This document shows, one piece after another, positions 6,284 through 12,597 of a stretch of 12,597 nucleotides of DNA. How positions within the stretch are numbered: the stretch's first letter is position 1; each line of letters opens with the position of its first letter. This DNA is from Emcibacteraceae bacterium (GTDB taxonomy: Bacteria; Pseudomonadota; Alphaproteobacteria; Sphingomonadales; Emcibacteraceae). Where the stretch lies: assembly GCA_016763335.1 (NCBI GenBank), contig JAESUD010000351.1, forward strand, positions 1 through 12,597, read 5' to 3'. The notes under the pieces are model-generated. The model was not told the DNA's origin, did not search any database, and saw only the letters and a list, made by a program, of their open reading frames with translations. Made by a program: the position numbers and the translations under genes.

Positions 6284-6559
6284 ATGGCTGTGTACCGGGT
6301 TCCGGACACGGCCAATTTATTATGGTCCGGATGGGACGATGCCTGTATTGTTTATGATCAACGCAGTGGTCATACACAGGTACTTAATGATTTTGCACGA
6401 GAATTACTTGCTATTTATGAAGACGGGCAAAAAACGCTTGTTGAAATTTATGAAGAATTCGAAAAAATCTTTGAAAAAAAACTAGATGAAAATCTTAAAT
6501 TAAAAATATTAGAATCAGTCAGAGAATTTGATAATATGGGTTTGATCGAACCCGTATAA
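6284..6559 (+). CDS. PqqD-like protein of an HPr-rel-A type system
   Basis: A 91-aa PqqD-family protein. PqqD-like domains (RiPP recognition elements) bind a peptide and present it to a modifying enzyme. Visible family features are the N-terminal strand pattern with LLWSGWDDACIVYDQRSGHTQVLNDFARELLAIY (about 12-45), in which a 'hTxxLNxxA' block leads into the helix, and the C-terminal EFDNMGLIEPV (81-91), typical of the PqqD fold end. The middle helix is strongly charged (EEFEKIFEKKLDENLK). The start at 6284 has only a weak upstream site (GATGA). It is directly followed, after 29 nt, by an HprK-related kinase, the arrangement of the HPr-rel-A cassette. The family call is fairly firm; its binding partner is not known. 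Confidence 0.82.
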   Translation: MAVYRVPDTANLLWSGWDDACIVYDQRSGHTQVLNDFARELLAIYEDGQKTLVEIYEEFEKIFEKKLDENLKLKILESVREFDNMGLIEPV

Positions 6560-6588
6560 AATAATAATGACAAATAAAGAAATCAATT

Positions 6589-7581
6589 ATGCCTGAGATA
6601 AGCGTGTTTCATAATAATAAAAACTTGGTAACGCTTAATGATCAGCAACTTGATGCACGTCTTGCTGCGGATGGGGCACAGTTGGAAATCGGACCTTTTA
6701 CAGTTAATGTATCGTTGGGTTTTGAAAATATTCGCCGTGAATTTATTAATATATACCGTGATTACCCATTTTATGACGAGACAGTTATATGTGATAATTA
6801 TATAAAAATTTATGGCCGTAATTTTTACCGCAAATATATTAAACCACAGGCGTTTGTGGATGTGGGGATGAATGATGAATTTATTCCGCTTCCGGCGAGC
6901 CTTGGCATGGTCAGCCTCGAAATGGGGCTTAATTGGCAAGTGGCGTCTGCGTGCAAACAATATTTAATGTTTCATGCGGGTGTTATATCAAAGGATGGCG
7001 TTGGATTAGTTATGCCGGCCATGTCGGGAAGTGGGAAAAGTACGCTGGCGGCGGGTTTGTCTTACCGGGGGTGGCAGCTTCATTCGGATGAATTTGGCTT
7101 GCTTGATATGGAAAGCGGTGAACTAGTTCCTTACCCACGAGCGGTTTCCTTAAAAAATCAATCAATTGCGGTAATGAAAAAATGGGTATCAGATGTTAGT
7201 GATGACCCGCTTAGCCATTTTACCGATGAATTTGAAGGCACACCTAAAGGCACAATCTGTTATTTGCGGCCGCCAAAAAAATCAATTGAAGACATGCATA
7301 AAAGAACAAAGCCAAATGTAGTGATATTGCCGATTTATGACGCGGATGCCAAACCCGCAATTAGACCAATAACCAAAACAATGGCTATGTTCAGGATTGT
7401 AATGTCATCGGCCAATTACGGTGATATTGGCGCCGACGCATTTAAGGCTATTTCAAAAGTCATTGATAATTCGTCTGTGTGCGAAATAATATACCCGTCG
7501 CTTGAGGATGCTGTGAAATTGGTTGAAGAGTTCGTCGCTGAAAATGTACATTGCCAAGAGAGTGGTGATGAAAATGACTAA
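6589..7581 (+). CDS. HprK-related kinase (HPr-rel-A type)
   Basis: A 330-aa protein related to the C-terminal kinase domain of HPr Ser kinase/phosphorylase. From about residue 125 the sequence follows the HprK core: MFHAGVI (127-133) with H129 where HprK has its catalytic-loop His, PAMSGSGKST (143-152) as Walker A with K150/S151, then RGWQLHSDEFGLLD (160-173), where D167-E168 replace the Asp-Asp pair of true HprK. The first 120 residues are specific to this group. No HPr gene is in the window and true HprK regulates sugar transport, so a different substrate is likely. Flanked by PqqD-like and nucleotidyltransferase genes, it resembles tailoring kinases of some lasso-peptide clusters that phosphorylate a C-terminal Ser. 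The next gene overlaps its end by 8 nt. Confidence 0.88.
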   Translation: MPEISVFHNNKNLVTLNDQQLDARLAADGAQLEIGPFTVNVSLGFENIRREFINIYRDYPFYDETVICDNYIKIYGRNFYRKYIKPQAFVDVGMNDEFIPLPASLGMVSLEMGLNWQVASACKQYLMFHAGVISKDGVGLVMPAMSGSGKSTLAAGLSYRGWQLHSDEFGLLDMESGELVPYPRAVSLKNQSIAVMKKWVSDVSDDPLSHFTDEFEGTPKGTICYLRPPKKSIEDMHKRTKPNVVILPIYDADAKPAIRPITKTMAMFRIVMSSANYGDIGADAFKAISKVIDNSSVCEIIYPSLEDAVKLVEEFVAENVHCQESGDEND

Positions 7582-8656
7582 TGTAATCACCGAAAAAAAT
7601 ATTTTGGTCACTATTCTTAAAGATCCGGCAAAAATGTTGGAACTATCGCCCGAAGATTGGAATGAGTTATTACGAGAAGCAAAAATAGCCAACCTCGCTG
7701 GAAGGTTAGCTGCGGATAGTAAGCTACTTGATATAAATGATAAATTGCCATTGAAGGTGCGGGATTTATTTAAATCTTTTTCTTATACCAGTGCCGGATC
7801 GACACGTATGATTAAGTGGGAAATGAACCGGGTAAAACGCGCACTCAGGGGCAGTAATGACAAGATAATTTTGCTTAAAGGCGCGGCATATATTGAAAAG
7901 CAGTTAAATTGTACCCGTGGCCGAAATAGTGTTGATCTGGATATTCTGGTCGCAAAAACCCGTATCGACTGGGTCGAGGAACAGTTTCTCGCCGCCGGAT
8001 GGCAACATCATCTTGAAAATGATTATGATCAGAAGTTTTACCGGGAATATTCCCATGAATTACCACCGATGATTCACCCAGATCGCCGTATAAGCATTGA
8101 TGTCCATCATAGTATTTTACCAGTGACAAGCCGGGTTTATCCGGATATGTCAAAATTAATAGAATGTGCGGTAAAATGCAGTGATGGGTTTTATGTTTTC
8201 TCTGATGTTGATATTATTCTACATAGTGTTGTCCACCAATTTCAGGATGGGGAAGTTCGCTCTAGCCTTAGAAATTTGCTTGAGCAACATGATATGTTTA
8301 TGGAATTTGGTAAGAATTCTGAATTTTGGCAAAAGCTTGTGCCGCGCGCTGAAGAGCTAGGATTTACCCGTGCGTTATATTATGCGTTAAGATATACTAG
8401 TATAATATTCGGCACGGGAATCCCTGATCATGTGACGCAGGCAATAAAACATCACCAACCGGGGTTTGTAACACGTTCATTGATGGATTGGATGGTGCCA
8501 GCGGTCATATCACCGACAATTGGGGCAAGAGGAGTTAGCCGTTATTTATCGGCTAACGGGCTTTACATTCGTTCTCATTGGTTACGAATGCCGCCACTAT
8601 TACTGATGAAGCATTTGAGCATAAAGTTTTTTAGACGGTTTAAGTCTGAGGGGTAA
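7574..8656 (+). CDS. Nucleotidyltransferase-fold protein (NTP_transf_5-like)
   Basis: About 360 aa from the ATG at 7574; an ATG at 7568 is a near-equal alternative, while the longer reading from 7523 lies mostly inside the kinase gene and is unlikely. GGTGAT at 7564-7569 supports 7574. The core shows the pattern of this family: IILLKGAAYIEK (98-109), then RGRNSVDLDILV (115-126) with the metal-binding Asp-x-Asp at 121/123, and a third acidic strand SIDVHH (174-179). The helical C-terminal half is less informative. Proteins of this family sit beside HprK-like kinases in lasso-peptide clusters, where one was reported to add sugars onto the phosphorylated C-terminus. Here it is last in the cassette and its 3' end overlaps the convergent gph by 17 nt. 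The exact reaction is unknown. Confidence 0.82.
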   Translation: MTNVITEKNILVTILKDPAKMLELSPEDWNELLREAKIANLAGRLAADSKLLDINDKLPLKVRDLFKSFSYTSAGSTRMIKWEMNRVKRALRGSNDKIILLKGAAYIEKQLNCTRGRNSVDLDILVAKTRIDWVEEQFLAAGWQHHLENDYDQKFYREYSHELPPMIHPDRRISIDVHHSILPVTSRVYPDMSKLIECAVKCSDGFYVFSDVDIILHSVVHQFQDGEVRSSLRNLLEQHDMFMEFGKNSEFWQKLVPRAEELGFTRALYYALRYTSIIFGTGIPDHVTQAIKHHQPGFVTRSLMDWMVPAVISPTIGARGVSRYLSANGLYIRSHWLRMPPLLLMKHLSIKFFRRFKSEG

Positions 8657-9323
8657 AGCTGTTAATTGCAGTAATAAAATCATCAAAATGATCAATAACA
8701 ATATCAGCGCCCAGTTCAGACATTGGTATTTTGCTGTATCCAAAAGTGACACCGACCGATAAAAAGTTCGCGGCCTTTGCCGGGGTAATGTCATTGATGC
8801 TATCACCAACCATAATGGCGTTATCTGTTCCTGCTTTCATTAGCTCACATGTGGCAATCAGATGGCGGGGGTCTGGTTTTCTAAACGGGAAGCTATCGCC
8901 GCAACTAACGGCAGAAAAATAATGATTAATATTCATTTCTTCAAGCAAGGCATGGGTTAGGACAATGTTTTTATTGGTGCAGACTGCCAGTGGGATTTTT
9001 TCAGCTGTTAATTTTTTAATTAGATCAAGAACTCCCGGAAAAAGCACCGTCTTGTCGGCGATATTATCAAGATAATATTTCAAATATTGGTCAAGAAGTG
9101 CGTCTATTTCCTGGTCGTTTGGTGTTTCACCTGTATGGGTGAAGCCTTTAACGATAAGCGCTCTGGCACCTTGTCCGACCATATTGCGAATTAATGATGG
9201 ATCTATTTCGTCGCGGCCGGCGACATCGAGCAGATAATTTAAGGAAGCCGATAGATCAAGGGCGCTGTCGGCAATCGTACCGTCGAGATCAAAAAGTATT
9301 GCACTGGGTTTGTTTTTAAACAT
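8640..9323 (-). CDS. gph: Phosphoglycolate phosphatase (HAD superfamily)
   Basis: A 227-aa HAD-IA phosphatase that likely hydrolyses 2-phosphoglycolate, a metabolite from DNA repair and oxygenase side reactions. All four HAD motifs are present: FDLDGT (11-16, nucleophile D12 and acid/base D14), CTN (115-117), K149 in FRKPDP, and GDSINDI (173-179, metal Asp 174/178). The cap region DLSASLNYLL ... VGQGARALI (about 22-57) fits Gph; the length is standard. A related phosphatase with another substrate cannot be excluded from motifs alone, but the gph-glmU-glmS neighbourhood is common in alphaproteobacteria. The start ATG at 9323 lies 160 nt from the divergent glmU. The 3' end overlaps the upstream cassette's last gene by 17 nt, tail to tail. 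Confidence 0.87.
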   Translation of the reverse strand: MFKNKPSAILFDLDGTIADSALDLSASLNYLLDVAGRDEIDPSLIRNMVGQGARALIVKGFTHTGETPNDQEIDALLDQYLKYYLDNIADKTVLFPGVLDLIKKLTAEKIPLAVCTNKNIVLTHALLEEMNINHYFSAVSCGDSFPFRKPDPRHLIATCELMKAGTDNAIMVGDSINDITPAKAANFLSVGVTFGYSKIPMSELGADIVIDHFDDFITAINSFTPQT

Positions 9324-9444
9324 TTTTCGCCTGTTTTTTTAATATAAACTTAAAGCATATGGTGTATTAAAATTATTATATATTCAACATTGATTAATCT
9401 TATGACATTATGTTGTCTAAATTAATAGTCAGAGTACAAAAAAA

Positions 9445-9462
9445 TACAAAATGTACAAAATG
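9445..9462. repeat. Tandem TACAAAATG repeat upstream of glmU
   Basis: Two perfect adjacent copies of TACAAAATG (9445-9453, 9454-9462), with a third partial copy (TACAAAA) at 9435-9441. They lie 22-49 nt upstream of the glmU start and just before the weak CGGGA ribosome site (9466-9470). They could be an operator, part of the leader, or chance in AT-rich sequence. Confidence 0.45.
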
Positions 9463-9483
9463 TAACGGGAAATAATATAAACC

Positions 9484-10836
9484 ATGAATGCTTCTGATCT
9501 TGCAATTATCATCCTCGCCGCCGGTAAAGGTACACGGATGAAATCGTCCTTACATAAAGTTCTTCATCCGCTTGGTGGAAGGCCGATGCTGCATCATTTG
9601 CTGGATACGGCGGCACCACTTAAACCGTCACGTAAAGTTATCGTTGTTGGTGCCGGAAAAGAACAGGTTGAGGCATCAGTCGGTGAGCAAGCCGATATTG
9701 TCGTGCAGGAACCACAACTGGGCACTGGGCATGCGGTTCAGGTGACGGGGGACCAGCTTCGCGGGTTTGATGGTGATGTTCTTATTCTTTACGGTGATGT
9801 GCCGTTATTGAAGCAGGACACTATGCAGAAAATGATTGATGTACGCGCTGAAACGAATGCAGCCGTTGTCGTGCTTGGTTTTACCCCGGATGATGCCAAA
9901 GCGTACGGAAGACTTAAGGTTGGTTCTGACGGTAATCTTGAGGCGATCATTGAATTTAAAGACGCGAGCGAGGATGAACGGGCGATTACGCTTTGTAATA
10001 GCGGTATTATGCTGCTCGACGGCGTTAAGATGTTTGAACTGCTTGATGCACTTGATAATAAAAATGCCGCGAAAGAATATTATTTGACGGATGTGGTGGC
10101 AATTGCCGGTCAAAAGAAACTTGGCTGCGTCGTGGTTGAGGCAGATGAATATGAGGTCATGGGAATTAACAGCCGTTCGGAACTTGCCGAGGCGGAAGCG
10201 GTTTTTCAAAATAACAGACGGAAGTACTTTATGGACGAGGGCGTCACGCTTAATGATCCATCAAGTGTATATTTCAGCCATGATACAATAATTGGCCGTG
10301 ATGTGACCATCGCGCCGAATGTGGTATTTGGCCCGGGAACCGAAATTGCCGATAACGTTACGATCAATGCATTTTGTCATATTGAAGGGGCGAAGATTGG
10401 CAATGGGGCATCAGTTGGCCCGTTTGCACGGTTACGTCCAGCAGCAGAGCTTGGACGCGGTGTTAAAGTCGGTAACTTTGTTGAAATTAAAAAATCAAAA
10501 ATTGAAGACGGGGCAAAAATAAGCCATTTAAGTTATATTGGTGATGCGCGTATTGGCAAGAATGTCAATATCGGCGCGGGGACTATTACTTGCAATTATG
10601 ACGGTTATTTTAAATATCCTACAGATATCGGAGAAGGGGCCTTTATTGGTTCAAATACGGCGCTGGTGGCGCCAGTGAAAATTGGTGCCGGTGCTATTAT
10701 TGGTGCGGGAAGCGTCATTACGTCAGATGTAAACGCTGATGCGCTCGCCGTTGCACGCGGAAAAATGAAAGAATTTGGTGGTTGGGCCGCTAAATTTAGA
10801 ACTAACAGTCAAAATAAAAAAAATAAACAGGGTTAG
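9484..10836 (+). CDS. glmU: Bifunctional GlmU: GlcN-1-P acetyltransferase / GlcNAc-1-P uridyltransferase
   Basis: A 450-aa cytoplasmic enzyme that makes UDP-GlcNAc, the precursor for peptidoglycan, lipid A and exopolysaccharide. The N-terminal pyrophosphorylase domain has [18 protein letters not shown] (11-28, with His24 where many homologues have Pro), QLGTGHAV (78-85), LYGDVPLL (102-109, metal-site D105) and GINSR (227-231, N228). The C-terminal left-handed beta helix carries hexapeptide repeats from about 255, RLRPAAELG (317-325), [12 protein letters not shown] (347-358, catalytic H348), [13 protein letters not shown] (362-374) and the [14 protein letters not shown] block (385-398). Full length for the family. 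It ends in TAG, the only complete gene of the window that does not end in TAA, and glmS begins 5 nt later, so the two are probably co-transcribed. Confidence 0.97.
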   Translation: MNASDLAIIILAAGKGTRMKSSLHKVLHPLGGRPMLHHLLDTAAPLKPSRKVIVVGAGKEQVEASVGEQADIVVQEPQLGTGHAVQVTGDQLRGFDGDVLILYGDVPLLKQDTMQKMIDVRAETNAAVVVLGFTPDDAKAYGRLKVGSDGNLEAIIEFKDASEDERAITLCNSGIMLLDGVKMFELLDALDNKNAAKEYYLTDVVAIAGQKKLGCVVVEADEYEVMGINSRSELAEAEAVFQNNRRKYFMDEGVTLNDPSSVYFSHDTIIGRDVTIAPNVVFGPGTEIADNVTINAFCHIEGAKIGNGASVGPFARLRPAAELGRGVKVGNFVEIKKSKIEDGAKISHLSYIGDARIGKNVNIGAGTITCNYDGYFKYPTDIGEGAFIGSNTALVAPVKIGAGAIIGAGSVITSDVNADALAVARGKMKEFGGWAAKFRTNSQNKKNKQG

Positions 10837-10841
10837 AAAAT

Positions 10842-12597
10842 ATGTGCGGAATTATTGGTATTATAAGTGAACATGATGTAGCAGGCCGGATTGTTGATGG
10901 CCTTCGCCGTTTGGAATATCGCGGATATGACAGCGCCGGTGTTGCGACCATTTATAATGGTGAAAATATCGGACGTCGCCGTGCCAAAGGGTAGCTGATT
11001 AATCTTGAAAAAGAAATAGCTGAAATTCCGCTTCCGGGTTTGCTCGGCATTGGACACACGCGCTGGGCGACCCACGGTGAGCCAACAATGGAAAATGCCC
11101 ATCCGCATGCTTCAGAAAAAGTAGCGGTTGTTCATAACGGGATTATTGAAAATTTCCGCGACTTACGCGAAAGATTAAGCGCCAAGGGTCACGAATTTAA
11201 CACAGAAACCGATACGGAAACCATTGTTCATCTAATCACTGATTTTATTGATCAGGGCTTATCGGCAAGTGATGCAGCAAAGGCGGCGTTGGCGGAATTA
11301 GAAGGGGCATTTGCCCTGGCGATTATTTTTGACGGTGAAGATAACTTAATGATCGGTGCGCGGCGCGGTAGCCCGCTCGTGCTTGGTTACGGAACCGATG
11401 AAAATGACGGAACAGAAATGTATTTGGGGTCAGATGCCATCGCGCTTTCGCATTTGACCAATAAGATTTCCTACCTTGAAGAAGGTGACCGGGTCGTTAT
11501 TACCCGAAGCAGCGCACAGGTATTTGATGAAAATGGTGAGGAAGTAAGCCGTGAAATCCACACCGTGGACGTGGGTAGCGGCGCCATCGATAAAGGCAAT
11601 TACAATCATTTCATGATGAAAGAAATTTACGAGCAGCCAACAGTGGTTGGTCAAACGCTTGGCACATTGATAGACCCGCTTCATGGCCGGGTTAAATTGC
11701 CGGACATGCCGTTTGATATGGCGAGCATTGACCGAGTGACGATTATTGCTTGCGGCACAAGTTATTATGCCGCCATGGTGGCAAAATATTGGTTGGAGCG
11801 CATTGGCCGTATCAATGTTGATATTGATATTGCCTCAGAATATCGTTACCGCGAGCCGGTAATGCCGAAAGGCGGATTATCAATATTTATATCACAAAGC
11901 GGCGAAACGGCGGATACGCTTGCGGCGCTTAGATATGCCAAATCACAAGGGCAGCATATTTTATCAATATTAAACGTGGCACAAAGTTCCATGGAACGGG
12001 AAAGCGATGTGGTTCTGCATACGCATGCCGGACCGGAAGTGGGTGTTGCGTCGACCAAGGCGTTTACTTGTCAGCTTTCAGTGCTTGCCTGTTTTTCCAT
12101 TGCCCATGCAAGGGCAAGGGGAACCATTGACGACGCCGAGGAAGCGCGTTTATGCGTGGCGCTTAGCGAAGTTCCAGCGAGAATGGCCGAAGTGCTTAAC
12201 CATGATCAGGCTATTAAGGATATGGCACAGGAAGTGGCGAAAGCGCAGGATGTGATTTATCTCGGTCGTGGCCTTGAATATCCTATTGCCATGGAAGGTG
12301 CGCTTAAACTTAAGGAAATATCCTATATCCATGCCGAGGGTTACGCCGCCGGTGAAATGAAGCATGGTCCCATTGCTCTTATTGATAAAAATGTGCCAAT
12401 TATTGTTATTGCCCCGAGCGGGCGGCTATATGAAAAAACCGTGTCAAACATGCAGGAAGTTATTGCCCGCAAAGGCCAAGTTTACTTTTTCACGGATATT
12501 AAAGGCGCAAAAGTGGACGGCGAGGCGGCGATTGCCACCATTGCCCTGCCAATGTTAGATGAGTTCGTAACGCCACTGCTTCACGCGATCCCCGTGC
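10842..12597 (+). CDS. glmS: Glutamine--fructose-6-phosphate aminotransferase GlmS, in-frame TAG, 3'-partial
   Basis: GlmS turns fructose-6-P and glutamine into glucosamine-6-P, the first step towards UDP-GlcNAc. The frame starts MCGIIGII with the catalytic Cys2, then [13 protein letters not shown] (21-33). Codon 51 (10992-10994) is TAG, at the place where homologues have Lys in Gly-Lys-(Leu/Val). After it the same frame stays open to the window end: [10 protein letters not shown] (72-81), HNGIIENF, then two SIS sugar-binding domains with [39 protein letters not shown] and [13 protein letters not shown]. About 585 codons are present of a usual 600-610, so roughly 20 residues lie beyond the edge. 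Apart from the TAG there is no frameshift or lost motif. The identity is certain; whether the gene is broken, read through, or miscalled at one base is open. Confidence 0.93.
10992..10994 (+). other. In-frame amber codon in glmS
   Basis: TAG at codon 51, between Ala-Lys-Gly and Leu-Ile-Asn-Leu. The conserved residue here is normally Lys, so one base change from AAG would produce it. If it terminates, the product is a 50-aa stub; the next in-frame ATG (11088) would give a protein without the Cys2 nucleophile. Confidence 0.95.

Noticed and set aside
6583..6960. 125-aa minus-strand reading frame opposite the kinase gene
   Set aside because: Composition is His/Ile/Lys-rich without domain features, and the plus-strand kinase explains the sequence.
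7523..7573. Longer N-terminus of the nucleotidyltransferase-fold protein
   Set aside because: It would overlap the kinase gene by about 60 nt, and ATGs at 7568/7574 have a better placed GGTGAT ribosome site.
5781..8656. A lasso-peptide biosynthetic cluster
   Set aside because: There is no asparagine-synthetase-like cyclase or transglutaminase-like leader peptidase, and the candidate substrate is far larger than a lasso precursor. Only the tailoring-type families are shared.
9805..10209. 134-aa minus-strand reading frame inside glmU
   Set aside because: It lies wholly opposite strongly conserved glmU codons and its translation has no recognisable domain; it is a shadow frame.
10992..10994. 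Pyrrolysine or full TAG reassignment
   Set aside because: TAG is used as the apparent stop of glmU and no other gene in the window has an internal TAG; one site is not enough.
1..12597. tRNA, rRNA, CRISPR arrays, insertion sequences or integrase-type elements
   Set aside because: No cloverleaf, regular spaced repeats, transposase or integrase motifs were seen on either strand.

Overview
The window looks like alphaproteobacterial chromosome of low G+C content (about 40% by eye, not computed). The evidence is an exosortase A (XrtA/PEP-CTERM)-type exopolysaccharide locus, an alphaproteobacterial-style PhoR/PhoB pair, an HPr-rel-A type cassette and the housekeeping order gph-glmU-glmS. No genus can be named from sequence alone.

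Layout. (1) 1-2938, plus strand: the right end of an XrtA-associated exopolysaccharide operon. It holds a secretion-type ATPase (cut by the left edge), an XrtA-type polysaccharide deacetylase and a FemAB-like acyltransferase, tightly packed. (2) 2943-5449, minus strand: read right to left, sensor kinase phoR, then response regulator phoB with its own candidate Pho box, then a small single-pass membrane protein that meets the FemAB gene tail to tail. (3) 5450-5780: an AT-rich divergent regulatory region with a very good sigma-54 (-24/-12) promoter, two upstream dyads and a 5' UTR hairpin. (4) 5781-8656, plus strand: a four-gene unit of a small Tat-signal protein, a PqqD-like peptide-binding protein, an HprK-related kinase and a nucleotidyltransferase-fold protein. 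(5) 8640-9323, minus strand: phosphoglycolate phosphatase. (6) 9484-12597, plus strand: glmU and glmS, which make UDP-GlcNAc precursors; glmS has an in-frame TAG at codon 51 and runs off the right edge.

How it fits together. Regions 1 and 6 both serve envelope and exopolysaccharide synthesis. The most interesting part is region 4. Kinase, PqqD-like and nucleotidyltransferase genes of these families occur together in tailoring modules of some lasso peptides, where the C-terminal Ser is phosphorylated and then decorated. Here they follow a Tat-exported small protein that ends in Ser, and the whole unit sits behind a sigma-54 promoter. A testable reading is that the Tat protein is the cytoplasmic substrate of the other three and is exported folded after modification. 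The second notable point is the amber codon in the otherwise intact, normally essential glmS frame. Eleven of the twelve complete genes end in TAA, none in TGA, and only glmU in TAG.
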